A DNA stretch of 64,000 nt from Flavihumibacter solisilvae (GTDB taxonomy: Bacteria > Bacteroidota > Bacteroidia > Chitinophagales > Chitinophagaceae). Position numbers and translations under genes: made by a program. Within the stretch, counting starts at the first letter, position 1. Each line of letters opens with the position of its first letter. Shown piece by piece: positions 35,129 to 45,404 of this stretch. The notes beneath the pieces are model-generated. The model saw only the letters and a list, made by a program, of their open reading frames with translations, was not told the DNA's origin and made no database searches. The stretch spans positions 1 through 64,000 of the forward strand of contig NZ_JSVC01000018.1 of NCBI RefSeq assembly GCF_000814475.1. The letters are read 5' to 3'.

Positions 35129-37498
35129 TTATTCGGTTTTCAAACTTTTTACGGGGTTGGTTAATGCGGCTTTGATAGCCTGGTAGCTTACTGTTGCAAG
35201 CGCAATGAACATGGCTGCAAATCCTGCAAGCAGGAAGATCCAGGCACTGATCTCGGTACGGTAGGCGAATTGCTGCAGCCAGTTGTCGAGTGCAAACCAG
35301 GCAAGCGGTGCTGCGACAAAAAATGCGATCAGTACCAGCAGCATGAATTCTTTGGAGATCATCGTGAACAATGAGGTGATGCTTGCCCCCAGCACTTTCC
35401 TGATGCCGATCTCCTTGGTACGTTGCAGGGTAGCGAAGATGGCGAGCCCTAACAAGCCAAGGCAGGAGATAAAGATGGCAAGCATGGCGAAACAGTTGGC
35501 GAGTTTATCTACTACCTGTTCACTTTTGTATAATTTCTGGTATTCTTCATCTGAGAACTGGTAGGAAAATGGAAATTGCGGGTTAATGGTTCTGCAAACT
35601 TCCCCGATTCCTGCGAGGGCTTGTTTTGTTTGTCCCGGTTTTGTCCTGACCAGTGCTGTTCCCCAGCCATTTTTTTCCATGAGGCGGATGATGATCGGGC
35701 GTATCGGTTCGTGCAGCGACTGGAAATGGAAATCTTTCAGCACGCCGATTATGGTTCCCTTGTTTTGCCAGAAAGTAATGGGACTGCCGACAGGATTCTT
35801 CAGCTTCATGATCTTTAAAGCCGCTTCGTTGATGATGTAGGCTGATGAATCTGTGGCGAAGTCTTTATTGAAATCGCGGCCAGCCTTGAGCTGGAGATTC
35901 ATTGTCTTCACAAACTCGTAACCAACACCGGCCTGCGTGAACATGGGCATTGAATTCGGGTCTTTCCCTTCCCATTCCACACCGCCGGTACCGTTGCTGA
36001 TATCTGTAATGGTTCCGGAAATGCGGGTAACACCGGCGATACCCGGTTGTTTCAGGATCTCCTCCTTGAACAGCGGAAATTTTTCCGGCAACACACCTTC
36101 AAGGGGAATGTAGATCACATTCTCACGGTCATATCCCAGGTTGCGATGCTGCAGGTAGCCGACCTGTTTTGAAACCACTATGGTTCCGATAATCAGGATC
36201 ACGGATAGCATGAACTGGAAGATGACCAGGCCTTTCCGGAAGAGAATGGATTTGTTGCTGAATTTCATGGTTCCTTTCAGCACTTTTACCGGTTGGAAAG
36301 CAGACAGGACGAAAGCCGGGTAACTGCCGGAGAAGAAGCCTGTGAATACAACAAGCAATACAATGCAAAGCCAGAATGCACTATCGGTTACTGGTATGTG
36401 AATCTCTTTGCCGGTGATACTGTTGAAGGCTGGCAGCAGGAGGAACACCAGGATGAAGCCGAGTATAAAGGCAAAAGTGGCGATCACCATTGCTTCGCCG
36501 ATAAATTGCCCGACCAGTGAAATTCGTCGTGCTCCGATAACCTTCCTGATGCCGATTTCCCGTGAACGTTTCACTGAGCGCGCAGTGGTTAGGTTCATGA
36601 AATTGATGCAGGCGATCACGAGGATGAACACGGCAACGAGACTGAACAAGCGGGCATATTCGATCCGGCCGCCACTCATCTTTCCATTCTCAAACCGGCT
36701 GTTGAGGTATGTCTCGCTGTAGGGCTGCATCCCCATTTCGATATAGAATTTCTTGCTTTGCTCCTTGTTGTAACCGTCAAGGAATTTTTTGATGCTCGCC
36801 TCGAAAGTGCGTGGGTTGGTGCCTTTACGCAGCATTATGACTGTACGCGGACCATTATTCCCCCAGTCCTTTGCCCATTGGTTGTTCTCGAGAAAGGTCT
36901 GCCAGTTGATAAGGTAGTCGAATTTTATAGAGCTCAGGTCCGTTATGTTCTCAAAAACGGCAGTGACCTTCAGGTCCTTCCGGTTTTCGAAGCGAAGGGT
37001 TTGTCCCATCGCCTTTGCCGGGCTGCCAAAAAAGTCATTCGCCATTTTCCTTGAAATGGCAATGCTGACAGGTGAGTTAAGTGCAGTCGCTGGTGTACCG
37101 GCGATGAGGGGATAGCTGAACATTTTGAAAAAATCCTCGCCTGCATGGTTGCCTGACTGTTTAATGATCTTGTCGCCAGCCTGGAATGTGAGTTTGTCCT
37201 CCCACGCTAAATTGGTACCGTATTCAACTGCAGGAAGCACTTTTCTCATTTCTTCTCCAAGTTGCCCCGGGGTAAAATAGCCTGCATCGATCTGTCCATC
37301 GTGGTACTGGCGTTCATAAACCTGGAAGAGACGGTCGCTGTTTTCATGGAAACCGTCAATGCTCTTCTCGTGCTGTACCCATAACAGTATGAGGATACTG
37401 CAGGTCATGCCGAGTGCAAGACCTGCAATATTGATGGCGGAGAAGGATGCATTCCTCCTGATGTTCCTGAGCGCCGTTAGCAAATAATTCCTGAGCAT
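35129..37498 (-). CDS. FtsX/MacB-type ABC permease 4
   Basis: 789 residues. N-terminal helix block FSAINIAGLALGMTCSILIL, first FtsX block RSREIGIRKVIGARR, second RTKEIGIRKVLGAS, C-terminus TNPVKSLKTE. It carries NFMNLTTARS and a FENGKMSGGRIEYARLF segment, which puts it in the same subtype as permeases 1 and 3. Gap to permease 3 is 12 bp. Substrate cannot be inferred; family relatives extract lipoproteins or lipids, or export peptides from the periplasm. Confidence 0.94.
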   Translation of the reverse strand: MLRNYLLTALRNIRRNASFSAINIAGLALGMTCSILILLWVQHEKSIDGFHENSDRLFQVYERQYHDGQIDAGYFTPGQLGEEMRKVLPAVEYGTNLAWEDKLTFQAGDKIIKQSGNHAGEDFFKMFSYPLIAGTPATALNSPVSIAISRKMANDFFGSPAKAMGQTLRFENRKDLKVTAVFENITDLSSIKFDYLINWQTFLENNQWAKDWGNNGPRTVIMLRKGTNPRTFEASIKKFLDGYNKEQSKKFYIEMGMQPYSETYLNSRFENGKMSGGRIEYARLFSLVAVFILVIACINFMNLTTARSVKRSREIGIRKVIGARRISLVGQFIGEAMVIATFAFILGFILVFLLLPAFNSITGKEIHIPVTDSAFWLCIVLLVVFTGFFSGSYPAFVLSAFQPVKVLKGTMKFSNKSILFRKGLVIFQFMLSVILIIGTIVVSKQVGYLQHRNLGYDRENVIYIPLEGVLPEKFPLFKEEILKQPGIAGVTRISGTITDISNGTGGVEWEGKDPNSMPMFTQAGVGYEFVKTMNLQLKAGRDFNKDFATDSSAYIINEAALKIMKLKNPVGSPITFWQNKGTIIGVLKDFHFQSLHEPIRPIIIRLMEKNGWGTALVRTKPGQTKQALAGIGEVCRTINPQFPFSYQFSDEEYQKLYKSEQVVDKLANCFAMLAIFISCLGLLGLAIFATLQRTKEIGIRKVLGASITSLFTMISKEFMLLVLIAFFVAAPLAWFALDNWLQQFAYRTEISAWIFLLAGFAAMFIALATVSYQAIKAALTNPVKSLKTE

Positions 37499-37510
37499 AT
37501 GTTTGTTTAT

Positions 37511-39871
37511 TTACTCTGACCTGAGACTGTGGACAGGATTTGCAATTGCTGCCTTGATTGCCTGGAAGCTGACTGTGACCAAAGCGATCATAAGCGCAAG
37601 CAGTCCGGCGATTGCAAAGAGCCACCATTCCAAAGCAGTACGGTACGGGTAATCATCCAACCATTTGCTCATCGCATACCAGGCGATAGGCGCTGCGATC
37701 ACGAATGAGACAGCCACCAGTTTTATGAAGTCCTTCGACAGCAGGCTGGTTATTGATCCGACTGATGCACCAAGCACTTTCCTTACCCCAATCTCTTTTA
37801 CGCGGGTGCTGGTCATGTACGTGGCCAGGCCGAACAGTCCAAGGCAGGAAATGAAAATGGTAAGTGCCGCAAATAATCCGGACAGGGTTGCGATGCGTTT
37901 TTCGTCTTCGAATTTGTTGGCATATTCTTCATCAACAAACTTGAAATCGAAAGGGTAGGCAGGGTTATATTTTTTGAAGATCTGTTCCATGTTCTTCAGG
38001 TTGGCTGCCATTCCATTGTTCCCGTTGAGTTTCATGTGAATGACATTGAACCAGCCTTTGGCGCCTTCCACCACCATTGGCCTGGTAGGATAGAAGGGTG
38101 AGTGCAGGATGAAGTCGCGGAATACACCCACCACGTGCCATTCTTTTCCGTTGTCACGGATCAGCTGGCCGATGGGATCTTTAAAGCCCATTGCTTTCGC
38201 GGCAGATTCGTTTAGCAGGATGGCTAATGAGTCGGTAGGGAATTGCTGTAAGTCGAAATCGCGGCCCTTCACCAGTTGTAGTCCGGCTGTTTTAGCCAGG
38301 CTTTCGTCAACGCAGAAGCGGTCGAAGTCGGTCTTGTCGCCGGGAGCTTTTCCCGCCCATTCGAAACCCCAGCTGTCGCTCCATCCTTCCGTAAGTGGCG
38401 CACTGGTTTTGCTAACTGAAGATGCGATACCGGATGCCAGCAATTCCTGTTTTACCAGCAGGTAATTTTTTTCAAGGTCGCCTGTGAGGAAATGATATCC
38501 AAGGTTATCCTTTTCGTATCCTGTCTGCCTGTCCTGCGCATGCTTCAATTGTTTCCGCACCACGATGGTACTCATGATGAGAATAATGGCAAAACTGAAC
38601 TGGACTACCACCAGTACTTTTCTTGGTGTAACGAGTGCCCGGATCTTCCGGAAAGTGCCTTTCAATACGCTTGTTGGCCGGAATGAGGAAAGGTAGAATG
38701 CCGGGTAACTTCCTGCAATAACTCCCGTCAGTATAACGAATGAGAGGAAGGCCAGCCAGAAGGACATGCTGGAATAATCAACAATTAAATGTTTGCGCGT
38801 AAGGTTATTGAATGCAGGCAGGCTGAGTTGTACGATCATCAATGACAGCAACCCGGCAATGAGTGCGATCAGAACAGATTCGCCAAGAAACTGTGCGATA
38901 AGGTTTCCTTTTTGGGCGCCGACCACTTTCCTGATGCCTACTTCTTTTGCCCTTTTCTCGCTACGGGCGGTACTGAGGTTCATAAAATTGATGCAGGCTA
39001 TGAGCAGGATAAAGAAAGCGATACTGCAAAAGATCCTGACGAATTCGATCAGTCCGCCTGATTCCACACCGTTCTCAAAACTCGAATACAATCTCCAGCG
39101 GCTGATGGGATACAGGAACATTTCGCCTTCCGGTTCAGAAGGGTCGTATTTCTTTCGCATGCCTTTCATCTTTTGTTGCGCGGCATCAAAACTGGCATTT
39201 TGTTTCAGCAGTACATAGGTGCGTGTCGAGTTGTTGCCCCAGTTCTCATCGTCATTCCCGATTGTACGCTGGTAAGCCCAGGGGATGAGAAATTCAAATT
39301 TGAAACGGCTGTTATCCGGCAGGTCTTTCGCAACACCGGTAACGGTGAAGTTTTCGCTGTTATTTAATTTGACGATCTTACCCATTGGGTTTTCATCACC
39401 GAAGAGGTTACGGGCAAGCTTTTCGGTAATCACCATGGAATGCGGGTCCTGCAGTGCTGTGGCGACATTGCCTTTTGATAATGGGAAACTGAATACGTCC
39501 AGGAATGTCGAGTCAACCACATTACCATCTATCGCAACGCTTTTCTCACCTACGGTCAGCAGGTAGTTGTCCTGCCAGTTGACACGTGCAGTCTTTTCAA
39601 CCTCCGGCAGATCCTGCTGCATAGCCTTTGCCAGGATCTTCGGCGTGGTGTTCCAACTCTGCAGTTTGTTGCTGAAAGTTGAGCGGTTCCAGGCTTCATA
39701 GATGCGGTCTTTCTTTTCGTGGAACTGGTCGTACTGTACTTCATGGTTGATCCATAGGATGATCAGGATCGCGCTTGCCATGCCGATAGACAGGCCGGTA
39801 ATATTGATCACGGAAAACCCTTTGCTTTTAAGCAGGTTCCGGAATGCGATTTTGAAATAATTCAGCAACAT
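37511..39871 (-). CDS. FtsX/MacB-type ABC permease 3
   Basis: 786 residues. Helix block FSVINITGLSIGMASAILII, NFMNLSTARSEKRAKEVGIRK in the first FtsX part (the longest stretch shared with permease 1), RVKEIGVRKVLGAS in the second, C-terminus ANPVHSLRSE. Pre-FtsX segment SRWRLYSSFENG then GGLIEF defines the WRLY subtype. Gap to permease 2 is 12 bp. Its near identity to permease 1 in the FtsX loop suggests that these two are the most recent duplicates. Confidence 0.94.
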   Translation of the reverse strand: MLLNYFKIAFRNLLKSKGFSVINITGLSIGMASAILIILWINHEVQYDQFHEKKDRIYEAWNRSTFSNKLQSWNTTPKILAKAMQQDLPEVEKTARVNWQDNYLLTVGEKSVAIDGNVVDSTFLDVFSFPLSKGNVATALQDPHSMVITEKLARNLFGDENPMGKIVKLNNSENFTVTGVAKDLPDNSRFKFEFLIPWAYQRTIGNDDENWGNNSTRTYVLLKQNASFDAAQQKMKGMRKKYDPSEPEGEMFLYPISRWRLYSSFENGVESGGLIEFVRIFCSIAFFILLIACINFMNLSTARSEKRAKEVGIRKVVGAQKGNLIAQFLGESVLIALIAGLLSLMIVQLSLPAFNNLTRKHLIVDYSSMSFWLAFLSFVILTGVIAGSYPAFYLSSFRPTSVLKGTFRKIRALVTPRKVLVVVQFSFAIILIMSTIVVRKQLKHAQDRQTGYEKDNLGYHFLTGDLEKNYLLVKQELLASGIASSVSKTSAPLTEGWSDSWGFEWAGKAPGDKTDFDRFCVDESLAKTAGLQLVKGRDFDLQQFPTDSLAILLNESAAKAMGFKDPIGQLIRDNGKEWHVVGVFRDFILHSPFYPTRPMVVEGAKGWFNVIHMKLNGNNGMAANLKNMEQIFKKYNPAYPFDFKFVDEEYANKFEDEKRIATLSGLFAALTIFISCLGLFGLATYMTSTRVKEIGVRKVLGASVGSITSLLSKDFIKLVAVSFVIAAPIAWYAMSKWLDDYPYRTALEWWLFAIAGLLALMIALVTVSFQAIKAAIANPVHSLRSE

Positions 39872-39883
39872 AAGTTTGGTTTA

Positions 39884-42319
39884 TTATTCAGACCTCAGGC
39901 TGTCGACCGGGTTGGTCAGTGCAGCTTTTACTGTTTGGAAACTGATGGTCAGGAGTGCGATGACAACGGCGAGTATGGCAGCCAGCAGGAACACCCACCA
40001 GCTGATATTGACGCGGTATGCGAAATTCTCCAGCCAGCGGTGCATGATGAACCAGGATAAAGGAATCGCGAATACTGCTGATACCAGTACAAGGCGAAGG
40101 AAATCGCGGGACAACATGCTGACAATATTATTCATGGATGCGCCCAGCACTTTGCGCACTCCGATCTCTTTGGTACGTTGTTCTGCCATAAAGGATGCAA
40201 GCCCGAATAAACCGAGACAGGCAATCACGATAGCCAGCACGGAGAAGCTCAGTGCAACCTGGCCGGCCCTTTGTTCGGCACGGTACATATTGTTAAATGA
40301 CTCATCAAGGAATTTGTAACTGAAAGGGTAGGAAGGAGCCAGTTTGGTCCATTCTTTTTCTACCTGGCTGACCAGTTGTTTCATGTTGGCAGGGTCCACT
40401 TTGAATGCGGTTTCCCAGTATGCGTCGCCGAGCCTGAAACATAAAGCACCGATCTGCTGTTTCATGGATTCGAAGTTGAAGTTTTTAACCACCCCAACGA
40501 TATTATACTCGATACTTTGAGCCGGATCATTGACATCACTGGTATAGATCTTTTTACCGACAGGGTTATCGTAACCGAGGATGGAAGCCGTGGTTTCATT
40601 GATGATGACGGCGCTGGAATCTGTCTTGAATTCCTTTGAGAAATTGCGGCCCATAGCCATTTCCATTCCCATTAAGGGGATGTAGTTTTCATCAATGCGC
40701 CATACCTGCATATTGAAGCCGTTCTTCGAATCCATTACTGCTTCCTTCGAAAATGTATTGTCGTTCCGCGAGCTGTTGGACACCGGCAGGAATCCGCCTG
40801 TAGCAACCGATTTTACGCCGGCGATTCGCATCACTTCATTCCGGAATGCCTGGTTATTATTGCCCAGTGCGCCTGTGCCTTCAATCAGCAGTACCTGTTC
40901 CTTATTAAACCCGATCTTTTTGTTCTGGATATAATTGAGCTGGCGGTAAACGATGATCGTACCTACAATTAAGATGATGGAAGTGGCGAACTGGAATATT
41001 ACGAGCACACTGCGTAAAGTGCTTCGTTTTGCTCCTGCGTTGATCTTGCCCTTCAGCACCATGATCGGTTTGAAGGCAGAGAGATAGAACGACGGGTAAA
41101 TGCCTGCAAGGAGGCCGATAACTACGGGAAGAATCACCAGTAACAGGAGGAATCCTGTGGTGGTCATAAGGGTCCAGGACATTTCCTTTCCGGAAATGCG
41201 GTTAAAATAGGGAAGGGCCAGCAGGGCGATGCCTATTGCCAGCAGCAGTGACAGCAAAGCCACTGTAGTTGATTCGGTCAGGAACTGCCTGATAAGTGTT
41301 TTGCGTTCTGTACCCAGCACTTTCCGGATGCCTACTTCTTTGGCGCGGTTGGCCGAACGGGCCGTGCTCAGGTTCATGAAGTTGATACAGGCGATCAGGA
41401 GAATAAAGAGGGCGACTGCAGAAAAGATGTATACGTACTGGATATTGCCATTCACACTGATCTCAGCAACCCGGTCGGAACGAAGGTGGATATCCGTAAG
41501 CGGCATCAGGTGATACTCCAGTTTATTGCCAGCCTGCCTGAATTCTTCCATGCTGTTCACCTGCATGAATTGTTTCGCCTGGGGCAGCACGTAGCGATCG
41601 GTAAATTCAATGAATTTCTTATCGAACTCCTTCGGGTCAGTACCTTCTTTAAGCAACAGGTAGGTCTGGAAATTATGGCTCAGGTAATTGCCGAAATTAT
41701 AGTCGACATTATCCATTGAGAAAATGAAATCGAAGTGGAAATGTGAATTGGTGGGAATGTCTTTCACTACGGCAGTGATCTTGTAAAGGGTGCCGTTATT
41801 GTCATTGGTCTCGATGGTTTTGCCGATCACATCGGTAGTGCCAAAATATTTGAGCGCGGCAGACTTCGTAACCACAACCGTATTCGGTTCGTTAAGGGCG
41901 GTGTTTGTATTACCGGAAATTGCAGGCACCGTGAATACCCGGAAGAAAGTGGAGTCAGCATGACCCACATTTCCCTCGTTAATAAAAACGTTGCCTTTTT
42001 TGATCAGCTTGGAACCGGAAGAGGTATAGAGCCTGGCAAACTCCTCGACCTGCGGGTAGTCCTTCTTAAGGGTTGCTCCCATCGGGTCGGAGCTTACAGC
42101 AAGTTTGAGCTCAGTTGTGCCGAAGATGATATCTGAATTTACCCGGTAGATCCTGGAAGCTTTTTCGTTGTACCTGTCGTAGCTGAGTTCGTCAGTAACA
42201 TAAAGCGTTATTAATATGAAACAGGCGAGACCGGTGGCGAGGCCCAGGATGTTGATGAGCGAGAAAAACCTGTTTTTCAGGAGGTTTCTCCAGGCGAGTT
42301 TGAAATCATTTCGGAGCAT
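39884..42319 (-). CDS. FtsX/MacB-type ABC permease 2
   Basis: 811 residues. Helix block FSLINILGLATGLACFILIT, first FtsX block NRAKEVGIRKVLGTER, second RTKEIGVRKVLGAS, C-terminus TNPVDSLRSE. The pre-FtsX segment MPLTDIHLRSDRV places it in the TDIHL subtype although its FtsX loop (NFMNLSTARS) matches permeases 1, 3 and 4; it may be a mosaic. Gap to permease 1 is 9 bp. Confidence 0.94.
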   Translation of the reverse strand: MLRNDFKLAWRNLLKNRFFSLINILGLATGLACFILITLYVTDELSYDRYNEKASRIYRVNSDIIFGTTELKLAVSSDPMGATLKKDYPQVEEFARLYTSSGSKLIKKGNVFINEGNVGHADSTFFRVFTVPAISGNTNTALNEPNTVVVTKSAALKYFGTTDVIGKTIETNDNNGTLYKITAVVKDIPTNSHFHFDFIFSMDNVDYNFGNYLSHNFQTYLLLKEGTDPKEFDKKFIEFTDRYVLPQAKQFMQVNSMEEFRQAGNKLEYHLMPLTDIHLRSDRVAEISVNGNIQYVYIFSAVALFILLIACINFMNLSTARSANRAKEVGIRKVLGTERKTLIRQFLTESTTVALLSLLLAIGIALLALPYFNRISGKEMSWTLMTTTGFLLLLVILPVVIGLLAGIYPSFYLSAFKPIMVLKGKINAGAKRSTLRSVLVIFQFATSIILIVGTIIVYRQLNYIQNKKIGFNKEQVLLIEGTGALGNNNQAFRNEVMRIAGVKSVATGGFLPVSNSSRNDNTFSKEAVMDSKNGFNMQVWRIDENYIPLMGMEMAMGRNFSKEFKTDSSAVIINETTASILGYDNPVGKKIYTSDVNDPAQSIEYNIVGVVKNFNFESMKQQIGALCFRLGDAYWETAFKVDPANMKQLVSQVEKEWTKLAPSYPFSYKFLDESFNNMYRAEQRAGQVALSFSVLAIVIACLGLFGLASFMAEQRTKEIGVRKVLGASMNNIVSMLSRDFLRLVLVSAVFAIPLSWFIMHRWLENFAYRVNISWWVFLLAAILAVVIALLTISFQTVKAALTNPVDSLRSE

Positions 42320-42328
42320 ATGGTTGGT

Positions 42329-44686
42329 TTAATCTGACCGTAAAGTCTTCACCGGGTTGCTCAGGGCTGCTTTCGATGCATTCAGGCTTACTGTTACCAG
42401 CGCGATTATCAGGGTTAGTCCACCGACAACAATGAATATTACCGGCTGGATAGTGATGCGATAACTGAAATTGGTCAGCCATTCGCTCATTGCCCACCAT
42501 GATGCGGGAATCGCAACAAGGAATGCAATGCCAACCAGCCATAAGAATTCCTTCGACATGAGAACCAGCAGCTGGCTGACGTTTGCACCCAATACTTTCC
42601 GGATGCCGATCTCGCGTGTCCTTCTTTCAATGGAGAAGCTGACGAGCCCGAACAGTCCGAGGCAACAAACAAAAATGGCAAGACCTGAAAAGATCACAGA
42701 CAGTTTACCGATCAGTTGCTCTGTCGCAAACTTTTCGTTGAATGCTTCATCCACAAACCTGTATTCGAAAGGGTAGTCGGAGCTGTATTGTTTATATACA
42801 TTGCCGATCGCTGCAACTGCTGACCTTACATCTGCTTTGTCTTTCAGCCGGATATCCATGTATCCCGACCATTTATTTTCGTATGCGATCATCAGTGGTG
42901 ATGGTGCTTCGTAAGGAGAAGTCATGACCATATTATCGATGATGCCGACGATTCTTTTCTTCCTTGAACCCCAGGTAATTTCTTTGCCTACAGGCTGCTG
43001 GAGTCCCATCAGCCTGATCGCTTCCTTGTTGAACATTACGGTGTTCGTATCGCCCTGGCGGAAATCCCTTCCTTCAATAACAGCAGTATTCAGCGTTTGC
43101 GCGAGCCCGTTGTCGGCGAAAATGAACCCGATCACCAGGTTCGTATTCACCGGCGCGCCTGCCCAACTTATACCAGACGTAAAACCAAACAGATTTGTTA
43201 CAGGTCCTGACGTTCTTGTTACAGAAGCTACCATGCCGGTAGCGTTAAGCTCGTTTTTCACCGCTTCGAAATTCTTGTCGAGGTCGCGTGAAGAGTTGAC
43301 CATGATAAGATTATCGGGATTATAGCCAAGGTCACGGTTCTGGACGTGGTGGATCTGCTTATATATAATAAGCGTGGCAGAGATGAGTACAATGGAAACA
43401 ATGAATTGTGAAGTAACCAGGATCTTGCGGGGAAGCAGGGCAGACCTGCCAGGCAGGTAAGTTCCTTTCAGCACTTTCACCGGGTTGAAGCCGGATAAAT
43501 ACAATGCAGGATAGCTGCCAGCAAGCACACCGGTTGAGATAATGATCGAACCTACGAGGATCCAGGTCCTGGGTTCATTGAGCGGTACGAGAATGTCAGC
43601 ATTCAACAGCTTACTGAACCCGGGCAGGAAGGCATATACTGCGAATACTGCCAGTACAAATGCCGCGATTGTCAGCAGCAATGATTCTGTCAGGAACTGC
43701 CACAGCAATTGTTTTCTTTCAGAGCCAAGTGTTTTGCGGATGCCAACTTCTTTTGCCCTTTTCTCCGAACGTGCGGTGGAGAGGTTCATGAAGTTCACAC
43801 AGGCAATTACCAGGATGATCACTGCCACCCAGCTGAAGAGTTTCACATAACGGATACGACCACCGGTATTGAGGCCACCATTGAACTCTTCATACAGGCG
43901 CCACTTGCTCATCGGGTGCAGGATAATGCTTCCCCTTGTAGTGGGATTTTCATGACCTGCATTCCTGGCTACGAGCTTGAGGATATTCTTTTCAAGTGCG
44001 GCGGTGTTTGCGCCGGGTTGCAGCGCAAGGAAGACCCGGTTGCTGCAATTCACCCAATCGGAACTGGCTTCAAGTACGCGTTCTGATGAAGGATTATAAG
44101 GTATGACAGCTTCATACTGCAATGTGGAATTCCGCGGTACGTCTTTAATAACGGCTTTTACAATGGCATCGCGGCCATTGTTCACCCGGATCGGTTGTCC
44201 CACCACGTTCACCTGGTTGAACAGGGCGCGTGCAGTGGACTCGGTAAGGATCACAGCATCGGGGTCGGAAAGGGCAGCCTTCGATCCCTGGATAAAATCT
44301 GCCGTGAACACATCGAAAAGTTCCGGCGATGAAGTGATCGTACGCCGGTTAAGTTTCTTATCACCAGAAGTGAAGAGGGTCGTTTCGCCGAAATTGACAG
44401 CCACTGCGTGCTGCACTTCGGGGAAATCGGCCTTCAGTGCAGCGGCAAGCGGATACATCATATCCGGGCCGGTGGAAATTTCACCATTGAAATTCCGGTT
44501 GCAGAATATGTGGTAGATGTCTGCGTAACGACTGTTGTTTTTGTCCCACGACCGTTCATTGTGAACCCACAATAAGATCAGGATCGTGCAGCACATGCCG
44601 ATCGTGAGACCAGCTATATTGATAAAAGAGAATGCTTTATTCCTGACCAGGTTGCGAAACGCAATCTTGATATAGCTGTAGATCAT
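42329..44686 (-). CDS. FtsX/MacB-type ABC permease 1 (first of six)
   Basis: 785 residues. Helix block FSFINIAGLTIGMCCTILIL, first FtsX block SEKRAKEVGIRKTLGSERKQ, second RTREIGIRKVLGAN, C-terminus SNPVKTLRSD. Pre-FtsX segment SKWRLYEEFNGG then GGRIRY, so WRLY subtype. It lies 21 bp after the first ATPase gene and so is the most direct partner of that ATPase. The protein has two large periplasmic domains and eight predicted helices, the arrangement of a fused LolCE- or double MacB-type unit. Confidence 0.94.
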   Translation of the reverse strand: MIYSYIKIAFRNLVRNKAFSFINIAGLTIGMCCTILILLWVHNERSWDKNNSRYADIYHIFCNRNFNGEISTGPDMMYPLAAALKADFPEVQHAVAVNFGETTLFTSGDKKLNRRTITSSPELFDVFTADFIQGSKAALSDPDAVILTESTARALFNQVNVVGQPIRVNNGRDAIVKAVIKDVPRNSTLQYEAVIPYNPSSERVLEASSDWVNCSNRVFLALQPGANTAALEKNILKLVARNAGHENPTTRGSIILHPMSKWRLYEEFNGGLNTGGRIRYVKLFSWVAVIILVIACVNFMNLSTARSEKRAKEVGIRKTLGSERKQLLWQFLTESLLLTIAAFVLAVFAVYAFLPGFSKLLNADILVPLNEPRTWILVGSIIISTGVLAGSYPALYLSGFNPVKVLKGTYLPGRSALLPRKILVTSQFIVSIVLISATLIIYKQIHHVQNRDLGYNPDNLIMVNSSRDLDKNFEAVKNELNATGMVASVTRTSGPVTNLFGFTSGISWAGAPVNTNLVIGFIFADNGLAQTLNTAVIEGRDFRQGDTNTVMFNKEAIRLMGLQQPVGKEITWGSRKKRIVGIIDNMVMTSPYEAPSPLMIAYENKWSGYMDIRLKDKADVRSAVAAIGNVYKQYSSDYPFEYRFVDEAFNEKFATEQLIGKLSVIFSGLAIFVCCLGLFGLVSFSIERRTREIGIRKVLGANVSQLLVLMSKEFLWLVGIAFLVAIPASWWAMSEWLTNFSYRITIQPVIFIVVGGLTLIIALVTVSLNASKAALSNPVKTLRSD

Positions 44687-44707
44687 AACCGTAAGTTGGA
44701 GGCAGTA

Positions 44708-45385
44708 TTATGCCATGATGTTTTCCATTACTGTCTGACCGTCGAGCATCCTGATCACGCGATGGCTGTAGCGTGCATCGTGTTCGCTGTGGGTAACCAT
44801 GATGATGGTGGTACCCTGCTCGTTAAGGTCGGTAAGCAGTTGCATTACTTCGTTACCATTGCTGGAGTCGAGGTTACCGGTAGGTTCATCCGCCAGGATC
44901 AGCTTGGGATTGTTCACCACGGCGCGTGCCACGGCAACACGCTGCTGCTGACCACCTGAAAGCTGCTGGGGATAGTGATTGCGGCGATGCATGATCTGCA
45001 TTTTGTCAAGCACATTCTCCACGATCTTTTTCCTTTCGGATGTTTTCACACCAGTATAGATAAGCGGAAGCTCTACGTTTTCAAAAACGGTCAGTTCGTC
45101 GATCAGGTTGAAGCTCTGGAATACGAACCCGATATTGTGTTTGCGCAGGTCGGCCCTTTTTCTTTCATTGAATTTTGCTACTTCGATTCCGTTGAACAGG
45201 AAGCTGCCTGCATCGGGATCATCGAGAAGTCCGAGGATATTCAGCAAGGTGGATTTTCCGCAACCGGAGGGGCCCATTACAGCCACGAATTCTCCTTCCT
45301 TAACTTCAAATGATAATTTGTTGAGGGCAACAGTTTCCACTTCCTCAGTGCGGTAAATCTTTTCCAGACCAGTGATCTTGATCAT
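44708..45385 (-). CDS. ABC transporter ATPase (LolD/MacB type), first copy
   Basis: 225 residues from the ATG at 45385; an upstream in-frame ATG would overlap the small peptide gene and adds no family sequence. Walker A GPSGCGKST, signature LSGGQQQRVAVAR, Walker B LILADEPTGN followed by LDS, H-loop VTHSE: all canonical for the LolD/MacB/FtsE group. Sits directly in front of the six permeases and 19 bp after the small peptide gene. Confidence 0.95.
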   Translation of the reverse strand: MIKITGLEKIYRTEEVETVALNKLSFEVKEGEFVAVMGPSGCGKSTLLNILGLLDDPDAGSFLFNGIEVAKFNERKRADLRKHNIGFVFQSFNLIDELTVFENVELPLIYTGVKTSERKKIVENVLDKMQIMHRRNHYPQQLSGGQQQRVAVARAVVNNPKLILADEPTGNLDSSNGNEVMQLLTDLNEQGTTIIMVTHSEHDARYSHRVIRMLDGQTVMENIMA

Positions 45386-45404
45386 GTTGTGTGATATTTG
45401 TTGG

